Below are positions 51,899 to 61,042 of a stretch of 64,000 nt of DNA, one piece after another. Source of the stretch: Bog-473 sp963788125 (GTDB taxonomy: Bacteria; Actinomycetota; Acidimicrobiia; Acidimicrobiales; RAAP-2); contig CAWBFN010000002.1 of NCBI GenBank assembly GCA_963788125.1, positions 1,922,001-1,986,000 of the forward strand, written 5' to 3'. Made by a program: the position numbers and the translations under genes. Positions within the stretch are counted from its first letter, which is position 1. Every line of letters starts with the position of its first letter. The notes under the pieces were generated by a model. The model saw only the letters and a list, made by a program, of their open reading frames with translations. It did not search any database and was not told the origin of the DNA.

Positions 51899-53119
51899 TC
51901 ACTTGATGCAGGCGATGGTCTTCCCGTACGGCATCGTGAACTTGTTGTGCTCGAGTGAGGCCCAGAACCAGCACTTGTTCACCTGCGGCTTACCGGCCGT
52001 CATGGTGATCGTGGGAATCATCCCGTCCAGATTGGTTGAGTGCAGGGTGTACATGCCCTGGAGCATGGCCGCCGGCGATACCGGGTGGGTGGTGCCGACG
52101 CCCCCCGCCTTCGCTCCGGCCGCAATAAGGAGTCCGGTGGTCCACTGGTTGGTCGTCAGGTCGCCGTAACCGGCCATCTTGGTGAGGCCAGGATCGTACT
52201 TGTTGAAGGCGTCAGTCATGGTCTTGATGCCCGGGAAACTGGTGTCGAAGAACGGCATGGTGGACTCGTAGGAGATCAGGCCGTCCATTCCCGGAGCGCC
52301 GGCGAAGCTGCGCTGGATATTGAGACCGTCGGTGATTTCGTGGGGCGTGTAGCCCTGCTCCGCACAGCTTGCGGCCACCCTGATGATGATCTGGGAGGCG
52401 TCGGCAACCTCCAGGGAGGTGGCGTTATGCCCCTTGGCGGTCAGACACTGGGCCGTGTAGTTGGGTGCACTGCCCAGGATCGAGGTACTGAACGCAACGT
52501 TGACACCGATGGCCTTGCCCGCCCCGGCCAGGGCCGGCACTGCCTGCGCGCACTCAGGGATCTCACCGCAGTACAAGACGGCCATCTCCTTGCTCCCGGC
52601 CTTGGCCGCCGCGGCGACGATGGCCGCTGGGGTATCGAGCAGGGATACCTGGGTGCTGAAGCCGAGGGGGCTGGTGGCCAGGTTGACGCTGCCACTGGTG
52701 GCTTCGAACATGGGGATGCCTGCCTTGGCGACGAAGGGCTCCCACGCCGTCTCGTCCTGGGTGTCGTCCGAGACCAGTGCGACGATTCCCTGATGAACCA
52801 GGTTCTGGACGTCGGTCAGGGCGATTCCGGGGTTATCGGGTTCGCGCTGGACTACCACCTCGACCGGATGGCCGTTGATACCTCCATTGGCGCTCTGCCA
52901 CTTCGCCCAAGCTTGGAAGGCGGGAATGGTGTACGGGTTGACGCTCCCGGCCCCCAGCGAGACGGCGTTCTCGATGTACCCGATCTTGATCGGCGTACCG
53001 CTGGTAGCACGAAGGGCACGTACCGACGCACCTTGTGCGGATGCGCCGCCCGCCATGGCGAGTACGGCGGCGATGGAAAGTGCAGCGATCGTCGTGCGAG
53101 ACCGTCTGAAGTGCGCCAT
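51899..53119 (-). CDS. ABC-transporter substrate-binding protein, branched-chain amino-acid type, orphan
   Basis: The 406-residue protein has a Sec signal peptide (RRSRTT, then a hydrophobic run to GASA, cut after residue 28) and no lipobox Cys. The mature part has IKIGYIENAVSLGAGSVNPY, SANGGINGHPVEVVV and LVHQGIVALVSDDT, the pattern of periplasmic-binding type-1 LivJ-like proteins. It would bind a small acid or amide outside the membrane. No permease or ATPase gene is nearby. The ATG at 53119 has GGGGGGA upstream; an in-frame Met 14 codons earlier would spoil the signal peptide. Confidence 0.88.
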   Translation of the reverse strand: MAHFRRSRTTIAALSIAAVLAMAGGASAQGASVRALRATSGTPIKIGYIENAVSLGAGSVNPYTIPAFQAWAKWQSANGGINGHPVEVVVQREPDNPGIALTDVQNLVHQGIVALVSDDTQDETAWEPFVAKAGIPMFEATSGSVNLATSPLGFSTQVSLLDTPAAIVAAAAKAGSKEMAVLYCGEIPECAQAVPALAGAGKAIGVNVAFSTSILGSAPNYTAQCLTAKGHNATSLEVADASQIIIRVAASCAEQGYTPHEITDGLNIQRSFAGAPGMDGLISYESTMPFFDTSFPGIKTMTDAFNKYDPGLTKMAGYGDLTTNQWTTGLLIAAGAKAGGVGTTHPVSPAAMLQGMYTLHSTNLDGMIPTITMTAGKPQVNKCWFWASLEHNKFTMPYGKTIACIK

Positions 53120-53374
53120 TCGGTTCTGTCCCCCCTGCCTTGTGCGGCATAACTGGTCCAACTGGTTCTTGACGCCCAGCCCGAGCCCTCACCGAGTGAC
53201 GGAGCGGGCAGCAGGTGTGATGATAGGACACGTCGAGGTCGGTTGGTTGTCCAGGGTCCTTTCTTATCAGTTGGGACGCTCCAACCGGCGTCGGGTCCAT
53301 GAGTGGCCCGGAGTTACGTGTAAGGCCGATGGAGATAGAGCCGGGAGGCAACTGATGGACACCAGCCACCGCTA

Positions 53375-54202
53375 GTGGCCTCCGAGAACCCTGACCAGGG
53401 AGCCGGTGCTGTACGAGGAGTGTTCGAGTCCTCGACCGAGTTGATCACGTACCGGTACGTGGGCTGCTCGTCGGTACTGGTGGATCGTCAACACGCCCAG
53501 GGCCGGATGCCAATCCGGCGGGACATGCGGTTGCCCGGGGGTGCATTGCTCACGGCGCCGATCGCCATCTCCATGCTGGACACAGCTGGTATCAACATCG
53601 ATCCCTACTATCACGCGGCATGCACGCACATCGACGTGCACCTCTGGGATCCGGGACGCAACGTCGACGAGATCCAGATACTGGGAACCGTTCGGCGAGA
53701 GGCTCGCACCGCGGTCTTCACCGAGGCGCTCTTCGTCGACGCTGCCCAGCCCGAACGGGTCTTGGGCGCGGGGACCGTCGGTTGGTCGATCATCGGCGCC
53801 ACGCCACCCGGATTCTCCTATCGCGATCCGGGACCCGGACTGCGCGACTCCGCCGACCTTCCGGCGCTGGCCGCCGGGTTCGGTGCCGAGGAGGTCGGCG
53901 ACGGCCGTTTCCGGCTCAGGGGGCTCTCCGGCCTGGTAGGTACCGAAGTGCTCCACCATGGACCGATCCTCGTCATGTCGGAGGCCGCCGCGGCGTCGGC
54001 CCACTCCAGAGGCACGCCGGAGGACCCGTGGATATCGACCGCTTCACTCCGCCTGGTGCGGGCCGGTAGGAAGGGCCCCTTCGAGGTCACACCCGAACCA
54101 ATCGGCCAGGCGTCACCGGCACCGGCAGTGGCAACCCGGATGGTGGATCAGGATTCGGGCGGGCTCGAAATCGCGACCGGCTTGTACCGCTTCAGCTGGT
54201 AG
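53375..54202 (+). CDS. hotdog-fold thioesterase-like protein
   Basis: The 275-residue protein carries MRLPGGALLTAPIAISMLDT, then THIDVHLWDPG, ILGTVRREARTAVFTEALF and GAGTVGWSI. The order GGxL, helix, strand, RRxGRTxxFxEA matches the PaaI-like thioesterase hotdog fold, and a second, weaker copy may form the C-terminal half. It would hydrolyse or bind a CoA ester. GTG 53375 has no clear ribosome site (a GGGAGG lies 25 bp upstream), so its start is uncertain. Confidence 0.55.
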   Translation: MASENPDQGAGAVRGVFESSTELITYRYVGCSSVLVDRQHAQGRMPIRRDMRLPGGALLTAPIAISMLDTAGINIDPYYHAACTHIDVHLWDPGRNVDEIQILGTVRREARTAVFTEALFVDAAQPERVLGAGTVGWSIIGATPPGFSYRDPGPGLRDSADLPALAAGFGAEEVGDGRFRLRGLSGLVGTEVLHHGPILVMSEAAAASAHSRGTPEDPWISTASLRLVRAGRKGPFEVTPEPIGQASPAPAVATRMVDQDSGGLEIATGLYRFSW

Positions 54203-54378
54203 TCGGGTGTCCAACTGAGGAAAATCCGAAGATGGAAGGGTACGACACCCCCACCCGGCATCGCCCGGGCCCGGTGGCGCCGCAAGGATCTGGAAATCGG
54301 AGCTCAGCTGGTGACGTCCGGTTGAGTGACCAGAGCTACTCGGAGTGGAACCCCGTCGGGCGGGCGGGATGAATCGTT

Positions 54379-55188
54379 CTACGGAGTTGTCGGTAGCAAG
54401 CCGTGATCGTGCACGAATGTCGGTGCCGAGATCAGGGCGCCGTTCATGCCAGTGGCCTCAGTCGCCGTGGCGAGCCAGACGATGGTCCGGGCCGCGTACT
54501 CGGGAGGCGTCAACTGGTCGGTTTCGAGCCTGCCGTCACCGAGCGCGACCGCAAGCTGTTCTGTCAGAACGGTGCCCGGCTGAACACTGAAGGATCGAAT
54601 GCCGCGATCTCCGAACTGCGACGCGAGCATGGCTGCGATCTCGATCATGCCGGTCTTGCTCGTGCCGTAACCGATGCCCCAGCTCCGCGGACCAGGGGCC
54701 ACGTTCAATTCGTGCACACTTGCGCCCGAGACCATGTTGATGATGGCGCCCTCGTTGCGGTCAAGCATCTGCGGCAGGACCAGTTTGGCCAGGAACATCG
54801 GCGCGACGAGATTCACGCGGATCTGCTTGTCGAGGTGCTCCATCGTCATATCGACCAACGAGAACTGGCTCTCCCGAGTCTGGTAGAAGGCGTTGTTCAC
54901 CAGGACGTCGATGCGACCCCACTGTTCCATCACCGCGTCGACGCCGGCGGTAATCGACTGCCGGTCGTCGAGGTCGACCCTTATGGCCACGGCGTCGCCG
55001 CCAACTTCCGCGATGGCGGCGGCCGTGGCATCAAGGTTCCCGTGGAGGGTGCGCTCATCCGAGCGAGCGAGGGTGCGCGCGCTCACCGCTACTCGGTAAC
55101 CCGCTCGAGCGAGCTCCACGGCACACACTTTCCCCAGGCCCCTGCTCGCCCCCGTGACGAAGGCCACCTTGCCGGTCGTCACGCCCAT
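54379..55188 (-). CDS. SDR, classical type
   Basis: The 269-residue protein has MGVTTGKVAFVTGASRGLGK, VLVNNAFYQT, NMVSGASV with Ser, then a longer loop (NVAPGPRSWG) before IGYGTSKTGM. The ending (SAPTFVHDHGLL) lacks the common VDGG. It follows the NTF2-domain gene on the minus strand (29 bp) and may share its transcript. The start ATG (55188) is the first good one; the upstream in-frame region is part of the neighbouring gene. Confidence 0.88.
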   Translation of the reverse strand: MGVTTGKVAFVTGASRGLGKVCAVELARAGYRVAVSARTLARSDERTLHGNLDATAAAIAEVGGDAVAIRVDLDDRQSITAGVDAVMEQWGRIDVLVNNAFYQTRESQFSLVDMTMEHLDKQIRVNLVAPMFLAKLVLPQMLDRNEGAIINMVSGASVHELNVAPGPRSWGIGYGTSKTGMIEIAAMLASQFGDRGIRSFSVQPGTVLTEQLAVALGDGRLETDQLTPPEYAARTIVWLATATEATGMNGALISAPTFVHDHGLLPTTP

Positions 55189-55217
55189 CCCGCTGACACT
55201 ATTCGGCGGCCGCGAAC

Positions 55218-56117
55218 TCAACCCAAGGGAACGGCGTCCGTACCGTGGCCAATACGCGCGATGAACTGGCCCGTTTTGGCGGGTGCCCAGAATTCGGCGG
55301 TGTGGAACGCGTGGCTCCTCGCCTCGTGGCGGGGTGTGACGGTCACGCGGAGCTCCGCGAAGACGTACCAATCCTCCGTCACTTGCGAGAGCTTCTGGAC
55401 TTCCTTCACTTCGTAGCGATCGAAGAACGCTTCGTAGTACGCCCGGTGTGCCGGGGCACCTTCGAGATCGGTGATTGTTCCGGTGTTCTCGACGTAGTCG
55501 CGGACGGTCGAAACCACGTCAGCGTGGAGAACGTCCATGACAGCGTCGGTGTCGTTGGCGCGCATGCCGTTCAGGAACCGCTCGTAGCGCTCGAAGACCC
55601 TTTCTCGAGCGAGCAGTTGGTCGGTTGGGATCGTGTTCGCCTCGTCGGGACCACCGAGGGTCTCGACGGGAACGCGAATCCAGATCAACTCGCCGGTGAT
55701 GCCCGCTCCGCCACCGGAGGGGAAGAGGCCAAGCGTCTGGGTCGAATAGACGGGGTCAGGGTCTGTCTTGATCCGAACCCGCGAGACGTTGTCCTGAAAG
55801 GTGTACCACGTGCCGCGAACCTCCGTGAGGCCGATGACCTCGGTCAGATCGCTGTGCCCGCGGATCATGTTGTAGGCGTCGACGATCTCTTCCCGCAGCG
55901 TGAGGCGGGGGAGCTTGACGCTGCCGTCCGCCCTGACCTCGGGGATCACCATGTACGCGTAGGGTCCCTCGGGGGTCAGGGAGTCATAGAGGGGCTCCAT
56001 GACGCCGCTGGCCGCCTTGATCTCCTCCTCAATGTGCCAGATCGACTGGGCGTACGCGTGTGCTGACGCGGCCGCGGTGATGCTGAGGATTTGCGGATCG
56101 ATGTCGAGCGGAGGCAT
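55218..56117 (-). CDS. protein with an NTF2/SnoaL-like C-terminal domain
   Basis: The 299-residue protein begins MPPLDIDPQILSITAAASAH. Its N-terminal 170 residues are unassigned, with strand-rich blocks (YMVIPEVRADGSVKLPRL, YTFQDNVSRVRIKTDP). A C-terminal unit (ERYERFLNGMRANDTDAVMD, DLEGAPAHRAYYEAFFDRY) fits an NTF2-like fold. AAAGGAG 10 bp before the ATG is a good site. Function unknown. Confidence 0.65.
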   Translation of the reverse strand: MPPLDIDPQILSITAAASAHAYAQSIWHIEEEIKAASGVMEPLYDSLTPEGPYAYMVIPEVRADGSVKLPRLTLREEIVDAYNMIRGHSDLTEVIGLTEVRGTWYTFQDNVSRVRIKTDPDPVYSTQTLGLFPSGGGAGITGELIWIRVPVETLGGPDEANTIPTDQLLARERVFERYERFLNGMRANDTDAVMDVLHADVVSTVRDYVENTGTITDLEGAPAHRAYYEAFFDRYEVKEVQKLSQVTEDWYVFAELRVTVTPRHEARSHAFHTAEFWAPAKTGQFIARIGHGTDAVPLG

Positions 56118-56189
56118 CGGACGTACTCTCCTTTGTCCGTCGTAGTCCAAAAAGTGTAGATGTCGAGCCGGTCGAGCGTGCCTGCACCC

Positions 56190-56224
56190 TTGAACCTCTC
56201 GCACAGCTTCCATATACTGCAGTA
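56190..56224 (+). promoter_or_regulatory. promoter with an overlapping palindrome
   Basis: TTGAAC (56190-56195) and TATACT (56213-56218) are exactly 17 bp apart, a strong sigma-70-type pair. TACTGCAGTA (56215-56224) is a perfect 10-bp palindrome across the -10 box. It points to the tandem SDR genes that start 200 bp on and looks repressible. Confidence 0.55.
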
Positions 56225-56426
56225 AGTACAAGGCCTTAATGTTGTCGGCTGACTGGGGGATGGACACTCATGGGGGATGTAGCTGGGTTGGACGCACGGT
56301 ATTTCGTGCCATCCAGTTCCTGAGCCCGCTCGGGATACCGCCCACCTCGAACGATGGCCTGGGGCTTGTCACGTCGACGCAGTAACGATGAGTCGCGACC
56401 GTCGCCGAGTGAAGGAGCGCTGGCCC

Positions 56427-57221
56427 ATGGACAGTTCGAATCCATTTTCGCTGCACGAAAAAGTGGCGTTGATCACCGGAGGTGGCCGGGGCATCGGAGA
56501 GGGCATCGCTCGGGCCTTTGTCGACGCCGGTGCGGCGGTTGCGTTGGTCTCGCGCACCAAAGAGCAAGTCGAAGCAGTCGCATCGGGTATCAACTCGTCG
56601 GGTGGACGGGCGGTTGCGCTTCCAGCCGACATCACGGATGTGGGCGGGTTGGAGCAACTGGTCGAGCGAACGGTTGAGGAGTTCGGCGGCCTCGACACGA
56701 TCGTGAACTGCGCCGGCGGGGGAGACATGTGGCGTGCCTTCCTCGAGAACACGGCCGAGGAGCTCGAATCAGCGTTCCACTTCAATGTCGCGGTCCCCGT
56801 CGAGCTTGTCCGCGTGGCGGTGCCCCATCTCCTCGAGCGGCCGGGAGCGTCGGTCGTCAACATCGTTTCGGGCGCAATTAACCTGCAGGTACGCGGGCAC
56901 CTGTCCTACGACGCATCGAAAGGTGCCTTGTTCTACGCCACACGTTCGATGGCCGCGTCCCTCGGCCCCCGCATCAGGGTCAATGGGATCATGCCCGGGA
57001 TCATCGAGACGGAAGCGATGAAAGCGGTCGTTGGCCAGCATCAGGGCGTACTGGATCAGCTGCTTTCGCAGACGCGCATGCGGCGCCTCGGCAGCCCCCG
57101 CGACATCGGTCTGGCTGCGGTGTACCTCGCCTCCCCCGCTGCGGCCTGGGTGACCGGTGTGCTGCTCGATGTCGACGGTGGGACCGTTGGTGAGATGAAC
57201 CCGATGTTCCCTGACCTGTGA
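56427..57221 (+). CDS. SDR (first of a tandem pair)
   Basis: The 264-residue protein has ALITGGGRGIGEGIARAFVD, NCAGGGDMW, NIVSGAIN with Ser and SYDASKGAL, i.e. intact Ser, Tyr and Lys. It ends LDVDGGTVGEMNPMFPDL. The next gene is a paralogue with the same end (MVPDL). GAAGGAG 11 bp before the ATG supports the start. It would oxidise or reduce a ring or chain hydroxyl. It is read from the promoter at 56190. Confidence 0.9.
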   Translation: MDSSNPFSLHEKVALITGGGRGIGEGIARAFVDAGAAVALVSRTKEQVEAVASGINSSGGRAVALPADITDVGGLEQLVERTVEEFGGLDTIVNCAGGGDMWRAFLENTAEELESAFHFNVAVPVELVRVAVPHLLERPGASVVNIVSGAINLQVRGHLSYDASKGALFYATRSMAASLGPRIRVNGIMPGIIETEAMKAVVGQHQGVLDQLLSQTRMRRLGSPRDIGLAAVYLASPAAAWVTGVLLDVDGGTVGEMNPMFPDL

Positions 57222-57255
57222 CCACTGGGTCCACCAACGGGTCAGCGGCGAAACC

Positions 57256-58041
57256 GTGAACGCCTTCTCGTTATCGGGCCGCGTCGCTCTCATCACGGGA
57301 GCAGGAAGAGGCATCGGTGCGGCGATCGCCCGGGCCTTCGCCGAGGCCGGCGCAGCCGTCGTTGTCGCCGCGCGGACGGGGGCCGATCTCGAGGTCATCG
57401 CGGCCGAGATTCGCGCCGCGGGCGGACGGGCAGAACCGCTACCGCTCGACGTCAACGACCTCGGCCGTCTGCCGGCACTCGTGGATCAAGCCGCTTCGAC
57501 CTTCGGGGGTCTCGATATTCTCGTCAACAACGCGGGCGGCGAGATCACGCCAACCTTCCTGGAAACCCGCGTGGACCACATTGAGGCCGCAGTCCGGTTC
57601 AACGTCTCCGCGCCATTTGAACTGTCCCGCCTCGCCACGCCGTATCTGCTGGAGCGACCCGGCGCATCGATCATCAACATCAGCTCAATCGTCGTCGGCA
57701 AGTCCGTGCGTGCCCATCTCGCGCACCACACCGGTAAGGCGGCCGAGGCACAACTGACCCGTTCGATGGCCGCAGACCTCGGGCCGCGCATCCGGGTCAA
57801 CGCCATTCTTCCCGGCGCGATCGAGACCGATGCGCTGCGGCAGTATCTCGATACGAAGGCGCCCGATCTTCGAAAGACGCTGGCAGATCACACGCGCCTA
57901 CGCCGGATCGGCACACCGGACGACGTCGCGTACGCAGCGGTCTACCTGGCGTCGCCGGCGGCGTCGTGGGTGACTGGCACGCTCCTCAAAATCGACGGGG
58001 GCACAGTGGACGAGATCGTCCCTATGGTCCCCGACCTGTGA
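57256..58041 (+). CDS. SDR paralogue with His at the catalytic Tyr
   Basis: The 261-residue protein mirrors its neighbour: VALITGAGRGIGAAIARAFA, LVNNAGGEIT, NISSIVVGK with Ser. At the active site it reads HLAHHTGKAAEA where the neighbour has HLSYDASKGALF, so the YxxxK Tyr is His while the Lys is kept. In the family this usually abolishes or alters activity. The end matches the neighbour (KIDGGTVDEIVPMVPDL). It may be a structural partner or a changed enzyme. GTG start, 34 bp after the first SDR. Confidence 0.9.
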   Translation: MNAFSLSGRVALITGAGRGIGAAIARAFAEAGAAVVVAARTGADLEVIAAEIRAAGGRAEPLPLDVNDLGRLPALVDQAASTFGGLDILVNNAGGEITPTFLETRVDHIEAAVRFNVSAPFELSRLATPYLLERPGASIINISSIVVGKSVRAHLAHHTGKAAEAQLTRSMAADLGPRIRVNAILPGAIETDALRQYLDTKAPDLRKTLADHTRLRRIGTPDDVAYAAVYLASPAASWVTGTLLKIDGGTVDEIVPMVPDL

Positions 58042-58061
58042 TCCGAGGCGAAGGCACGTCG

Positions 58062-59438
58062 TTACACAGCGGTGAGGGCTGCGATGTCGTGGTCGACGGT
58101 CGGGAGAATGAGGGGGATCTTCGTGTCGCCCTCAGCCGGCTTGAGATAGCCGCCCCGTAAATCGAAGTGAGCGATCAGCTGAGGGTCGACGGCGGATCCG
58201 TCCCTGAGCTCCTCAACGGTTGGCCCGATCCGGTCGGCGACAGCGGTCAACCTGTCTCCGTCGAGGCCGAGGACGCGGACCGCATTGGCCCCCAGCATCA
58301 ACCGGAGCTCATTCTGTGGGACTGCTCCGAACGCATCGTGCAGCCAAGCCTTGGTGTTCGGCCAGGTGCTCTCGTTGTGCGGGTAGTCGCGCCCGAATGC
58401 GATCGTCTCGAGGCCCAGCTCATAGCGCATATCGATCTCTGCCCGGTGGGGGAACGACACAGACACCAAGCAGTTGCTGTGCCAGTACTCGCTGGGCATA
58501 TGTTTGGCAGGCAGGTCAGCGCGATGGCGCAGGTAGACCTCATCGAGATAGCGCAGTGTTGCCGGGATCCAATCGGCGCGCACCTCGGTCATCACGAGCT
58601 TCAACCCGGGGTGACGATCGAAGACGCCACCGAACATGAGCTGCCACATCGGCCGGCGAGGTGCCACATCGGCGAAGAAGTCGTCGGCCAGTACCTCCCG
58701 CCTGACCCGAGCGACGAGCTCCTCGGTCGTACCGCCCGCCGCGTCGATCTCCGCCTTGATCTTCGCGATCTGGGGGAAGAAGTGTCCTTGCTCCTGCCCG
58801 AAACCAGCATGGACGAACAGGGACAGGCCGCGCTCTTCACAAAGCCTCCACACGGGTTCCCAGTACTCGTCGAACAGCGGCAAGACGCCGGGGTAGCTCA
58901 GGAAGGCGGGCGGATACGTCCCGTGAAAGCCGTGATCGGCCACCCAGGTGAGCTCGGCCACGGTGGCATCGATATCGATGCCAGGACCCCCGGCACCGAC
59001 GAGGAAGAGCCGATCCTGCGCATGGCCGAATGTGTCGTGGAGCCAGCGGTGGTAGGCCCGCACACCGGCCTCGCACACGTCGTTGTCGTACCTTCGGTTG
59101 AAGACGTTGTAGAAGATCGCTGAAGCGCGGTGGTCACCGAAGTAGACGAATTCGCCGGCAATGCCCTCGCGGTCCATCTCACGGAGGCGGACATCGGCAT
59201 CCCAGATGCCTTGGAAGCCGCCTGCCGCTTGCGCTCCTTCGGTGTCATAGATCGCCAATGCCTCGGGCGACCACGAGAGGGGGTAGCTCATCGTCCCCAT
59301 GACCGTCGTGTAGACATCGTTGTCCTCGCGAAGAGCAGGAAGGAAGTCGTGATAGCGACGCTCCAGATAACGGGGCCATGCCTCCGGAGGCGCCTGCGCG
59401 TGAGAATCCACCGAAACCACCATCAGCCGATCCACCAT
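58062..59438 (-). CDS. amidohydrolase-2 family protein, SDSHAG-like type
   Basis: The 458-residue protein has MVVSVDSHAQAPPEAW (Asp11-x-His13), FVHAGFGQEQGHFF, RPMWQLMFGGVFDRHPGLKL, YWHSNCLVSVSFPHRAE and FGRDYPHNESTWPNT. It shares the block order of 27904 and 50393 but with changes in the loop after the first metal ligand (GAQAAGGFQGI). A GGGAGGGAGGGG site precedes the ATG. It is convergent with the tandem SDRs (20 bp). Confidence 0.9.
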   Translation of the reverse strand: MVDRLMVVSVDSHAQAPPEAWPRYLERRYHDFLPALREDNDVYTTVMGTMSYPLSWSPEALAIYDTEGAQAAGGFQGIWDADVRLREMDREGIAGEFVYFGDHRASAIFYNVFNRRYDNDVCEAGVRAYHRWLHDTFGHAQDRLFLVGAGGPGIDIDATVAELTWVADHGFHGTYPPAFLSYPGVLPLFDEYWEPVWRLCEERGLSLFVHAGFGQEQGHFFPQIAKIKAEIDAAGGTTEELVARVRREVLADDFFADVAPRRPMWQLMFGGVFDRHPGLKLVMTEVRADWIPATLRYLDEVYLRHRADLPAKHMPSEYWHSNCLVSVSFPHRAEIDMRYELGLETIAFGRDYPHNESTWPNTKAWLHDAFGAVPQNELRLMLGANAVRVLGLDGDRLTAVADRIGPTVEELRDGSAVDPQLIAHFDLRGGYLKPAEGDTKIPLILPTVDHDIAALTAV

Positions 59439-59476
59439 CGCCCCTCCCTCCCGAGGTCACTCTCCAGGTTAGGCTC

Positions 59477-60898
59477 TCAGCGCGGACTACCGTGCTGCCC
59501 GTAGTAGACGAGCGCCTCCTTGATCGAGGCGAGATCGTCATTCTCTGCCTTCCGACGGGCCTCGGCTACATCGATTCCGTAGAGCCGGGCTGCGTTGTTC
59601 GAGAGAATATTTTCCTTGGCGGCGTCGGTCAGGGCTGGGTAGCCGAACTCCTCCTGCATGTCGAGTGGGATCTGGAAAGCCCGGAAGGTGTCGATGAGCT
59701 GCTGGGTGGGGCCATACCACATACTGTCCGTACCCCAAAGGACGTTGCTCTCTCCTACGGCAAGAAGCAACTTGCCGAGCACGTGAGCGGCCTCTCGAGG
59801 ACGGGTCGTGGCCAAGAACCACGTGGAGCCCAACTCGGCAAAGACATTTCCACCGGGGCCCATCCCGTTCTGGCGCAGCGTCTTCACGAGTCGGTTCGTC
59901 CCGATGTCCGCGTCCTGTTCCGAATACGCGCCTTCCTCCTTCTCGGTGATCTCGTAGCCAGAGTGGTAGACGACGAAGTTGAGGTCGGGATAGGCCTTGG
60001 CCGCGGGCCCGATATCTCGCGGGCTTCCCGTGTCGATCAGCCCGCTGATTCCCTTGTGAGCGCAGACAATGCTGGGCCCTCCGGTACGGGCCAGCTCGCT
60101 GACCCGATCCAAGAAGCCCCTGCCGAGCTTGTCGTCGTCCAGCATCCAGCCCTTGGTCCATTTGCCTGGCATCAGCTCCCGCCAGGTCAATTCCGGCCCA
60201 TAGGCGCTGGGATCCGCGTTCGCCTCGCCGAGGGTGTAGACCTTCCAGGCCACGGGAGCGAGCTCCTCGACCCATCGACCCATCTGGTCCAGCTCGCCGG
60301 CACGAGTTGGATCGACGACAGAGTGGTTGAGAAGCCGGCCTCGGCCCCCGAGCTCGTCCAGCAGGCGGCGCGTTGCCGCCAACTCCTCGTTGTACAGCTG
60401 ACGGAATTCCTCAACACCTGGCGAAGAACTGAGGACGGCGACCGCCGTCTCGGTTTCGATGAAGACACATCTCAGATACTCCGCGAAATTATACGCCGAC
60501 AAGCCCTCCAGCCCTTTCCACCATGAGGGCATGGCAGCGCGATACATGTTGATCAGATTGGGAGCAGTCATCTGATCCCTGTCGGCGACGTAATGAGTCT
60601 GCACGTCGACAACGACCTGGTTGCCCCCGAGCGCCTCGTTCGCCGCCTCAATGTCCTCGGCAGCCTCGTCGGGGACCGCGTAGAACTGCGCTCCGAGCTC
60701 CTTGTTGATACCGATGAGCGCTGCGGCTGTCCCTTGCCTTCCAGACCAGAATCGCTCCTGCCTACTGGTCGAAACCGAGTCGACGAGGTCTTCCGCCCGG
60801 TGGACCGCCCGCTCGACTTGCGGCGAAGGGGAGCGCCCACTGTGCTCGTCGGTGTGCAACGGCTGCATGAACGATGGGCGGTCACTGCGGATGCGCAT
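59477..60898 (-). CDS. amidohydrolase-2-like protein with a long N-terminal extension
   Basis: The 473-residue protein has about 95 residues before the metal motif, which reads VVVDVQTHYV: the common H-x-H/D-x-H region with Gln at one place. Later blocks (WKVYTLGEANADP, VCAHKGIS, VVYHSGYEITEK, LWGTDSMWYG) keep His and the final Asp. It is the least similar amidohydrolase here, and the extension has no known domain. GGAGGGG 6 bp before ATG 60898 favours that start over a Met ten codons earlier. It lies upstream of, and on the same strand as, 58062 (38 bp). Confidence 0.85.
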   Translation of the reverse strand: MRIRSDRPSFMQPLHTDEHSGRSPSPQVERAVHRAEDLVDSVSTSRQERFWSGRQGTAAALIGINKELGAQFYAVPDEAAEDIEAANEALGGNQVVVDVQTHYVADRDQMTAPNLINMYRAAMPSWWKGLEGLSAYNFAEYLRCVFIETETAVAVLSSSPGVEEFRQLYNEELAATRRLLDELGGRGRLLNHSVVDPTRAGELDQMGRWVEELAPVAWKVYTLGEANADPSAYGPELTWRELMPGKWTKGWMLDDDKLGRGFLDRVSELARTGGPSIVCAHKGISGLIDTGSPRDIGPAAKAYPDLNFVVYHSGYEITEKEEGAYSEQDADIGTNRLVKTLRQNGMGPGGNVFAELGSTWFLATTRPREAAHVLGKLLLAVGESNVLWGTDSMWYGPTQQLIDTFRAFQIPLDMQEEFGYPALTDAAKENILSNNAARLYGIDVAEARRKAENDDLASIKEALVYYGQHGSPR

Positions 60899-61042
60899 CG
60901 GTTCCCCTCCCCTCTCAGCGTCTCTCACCTTGCCTCGGCCAGTATCTCACGCTGACCGTCGGCCTCGCCCGACTCGAACTCTCGTAGCCAGGACAGTTGG
61001 GGGCATGAAAGAGATCTCCTGGTGAGGACCGGAACTCCTACC

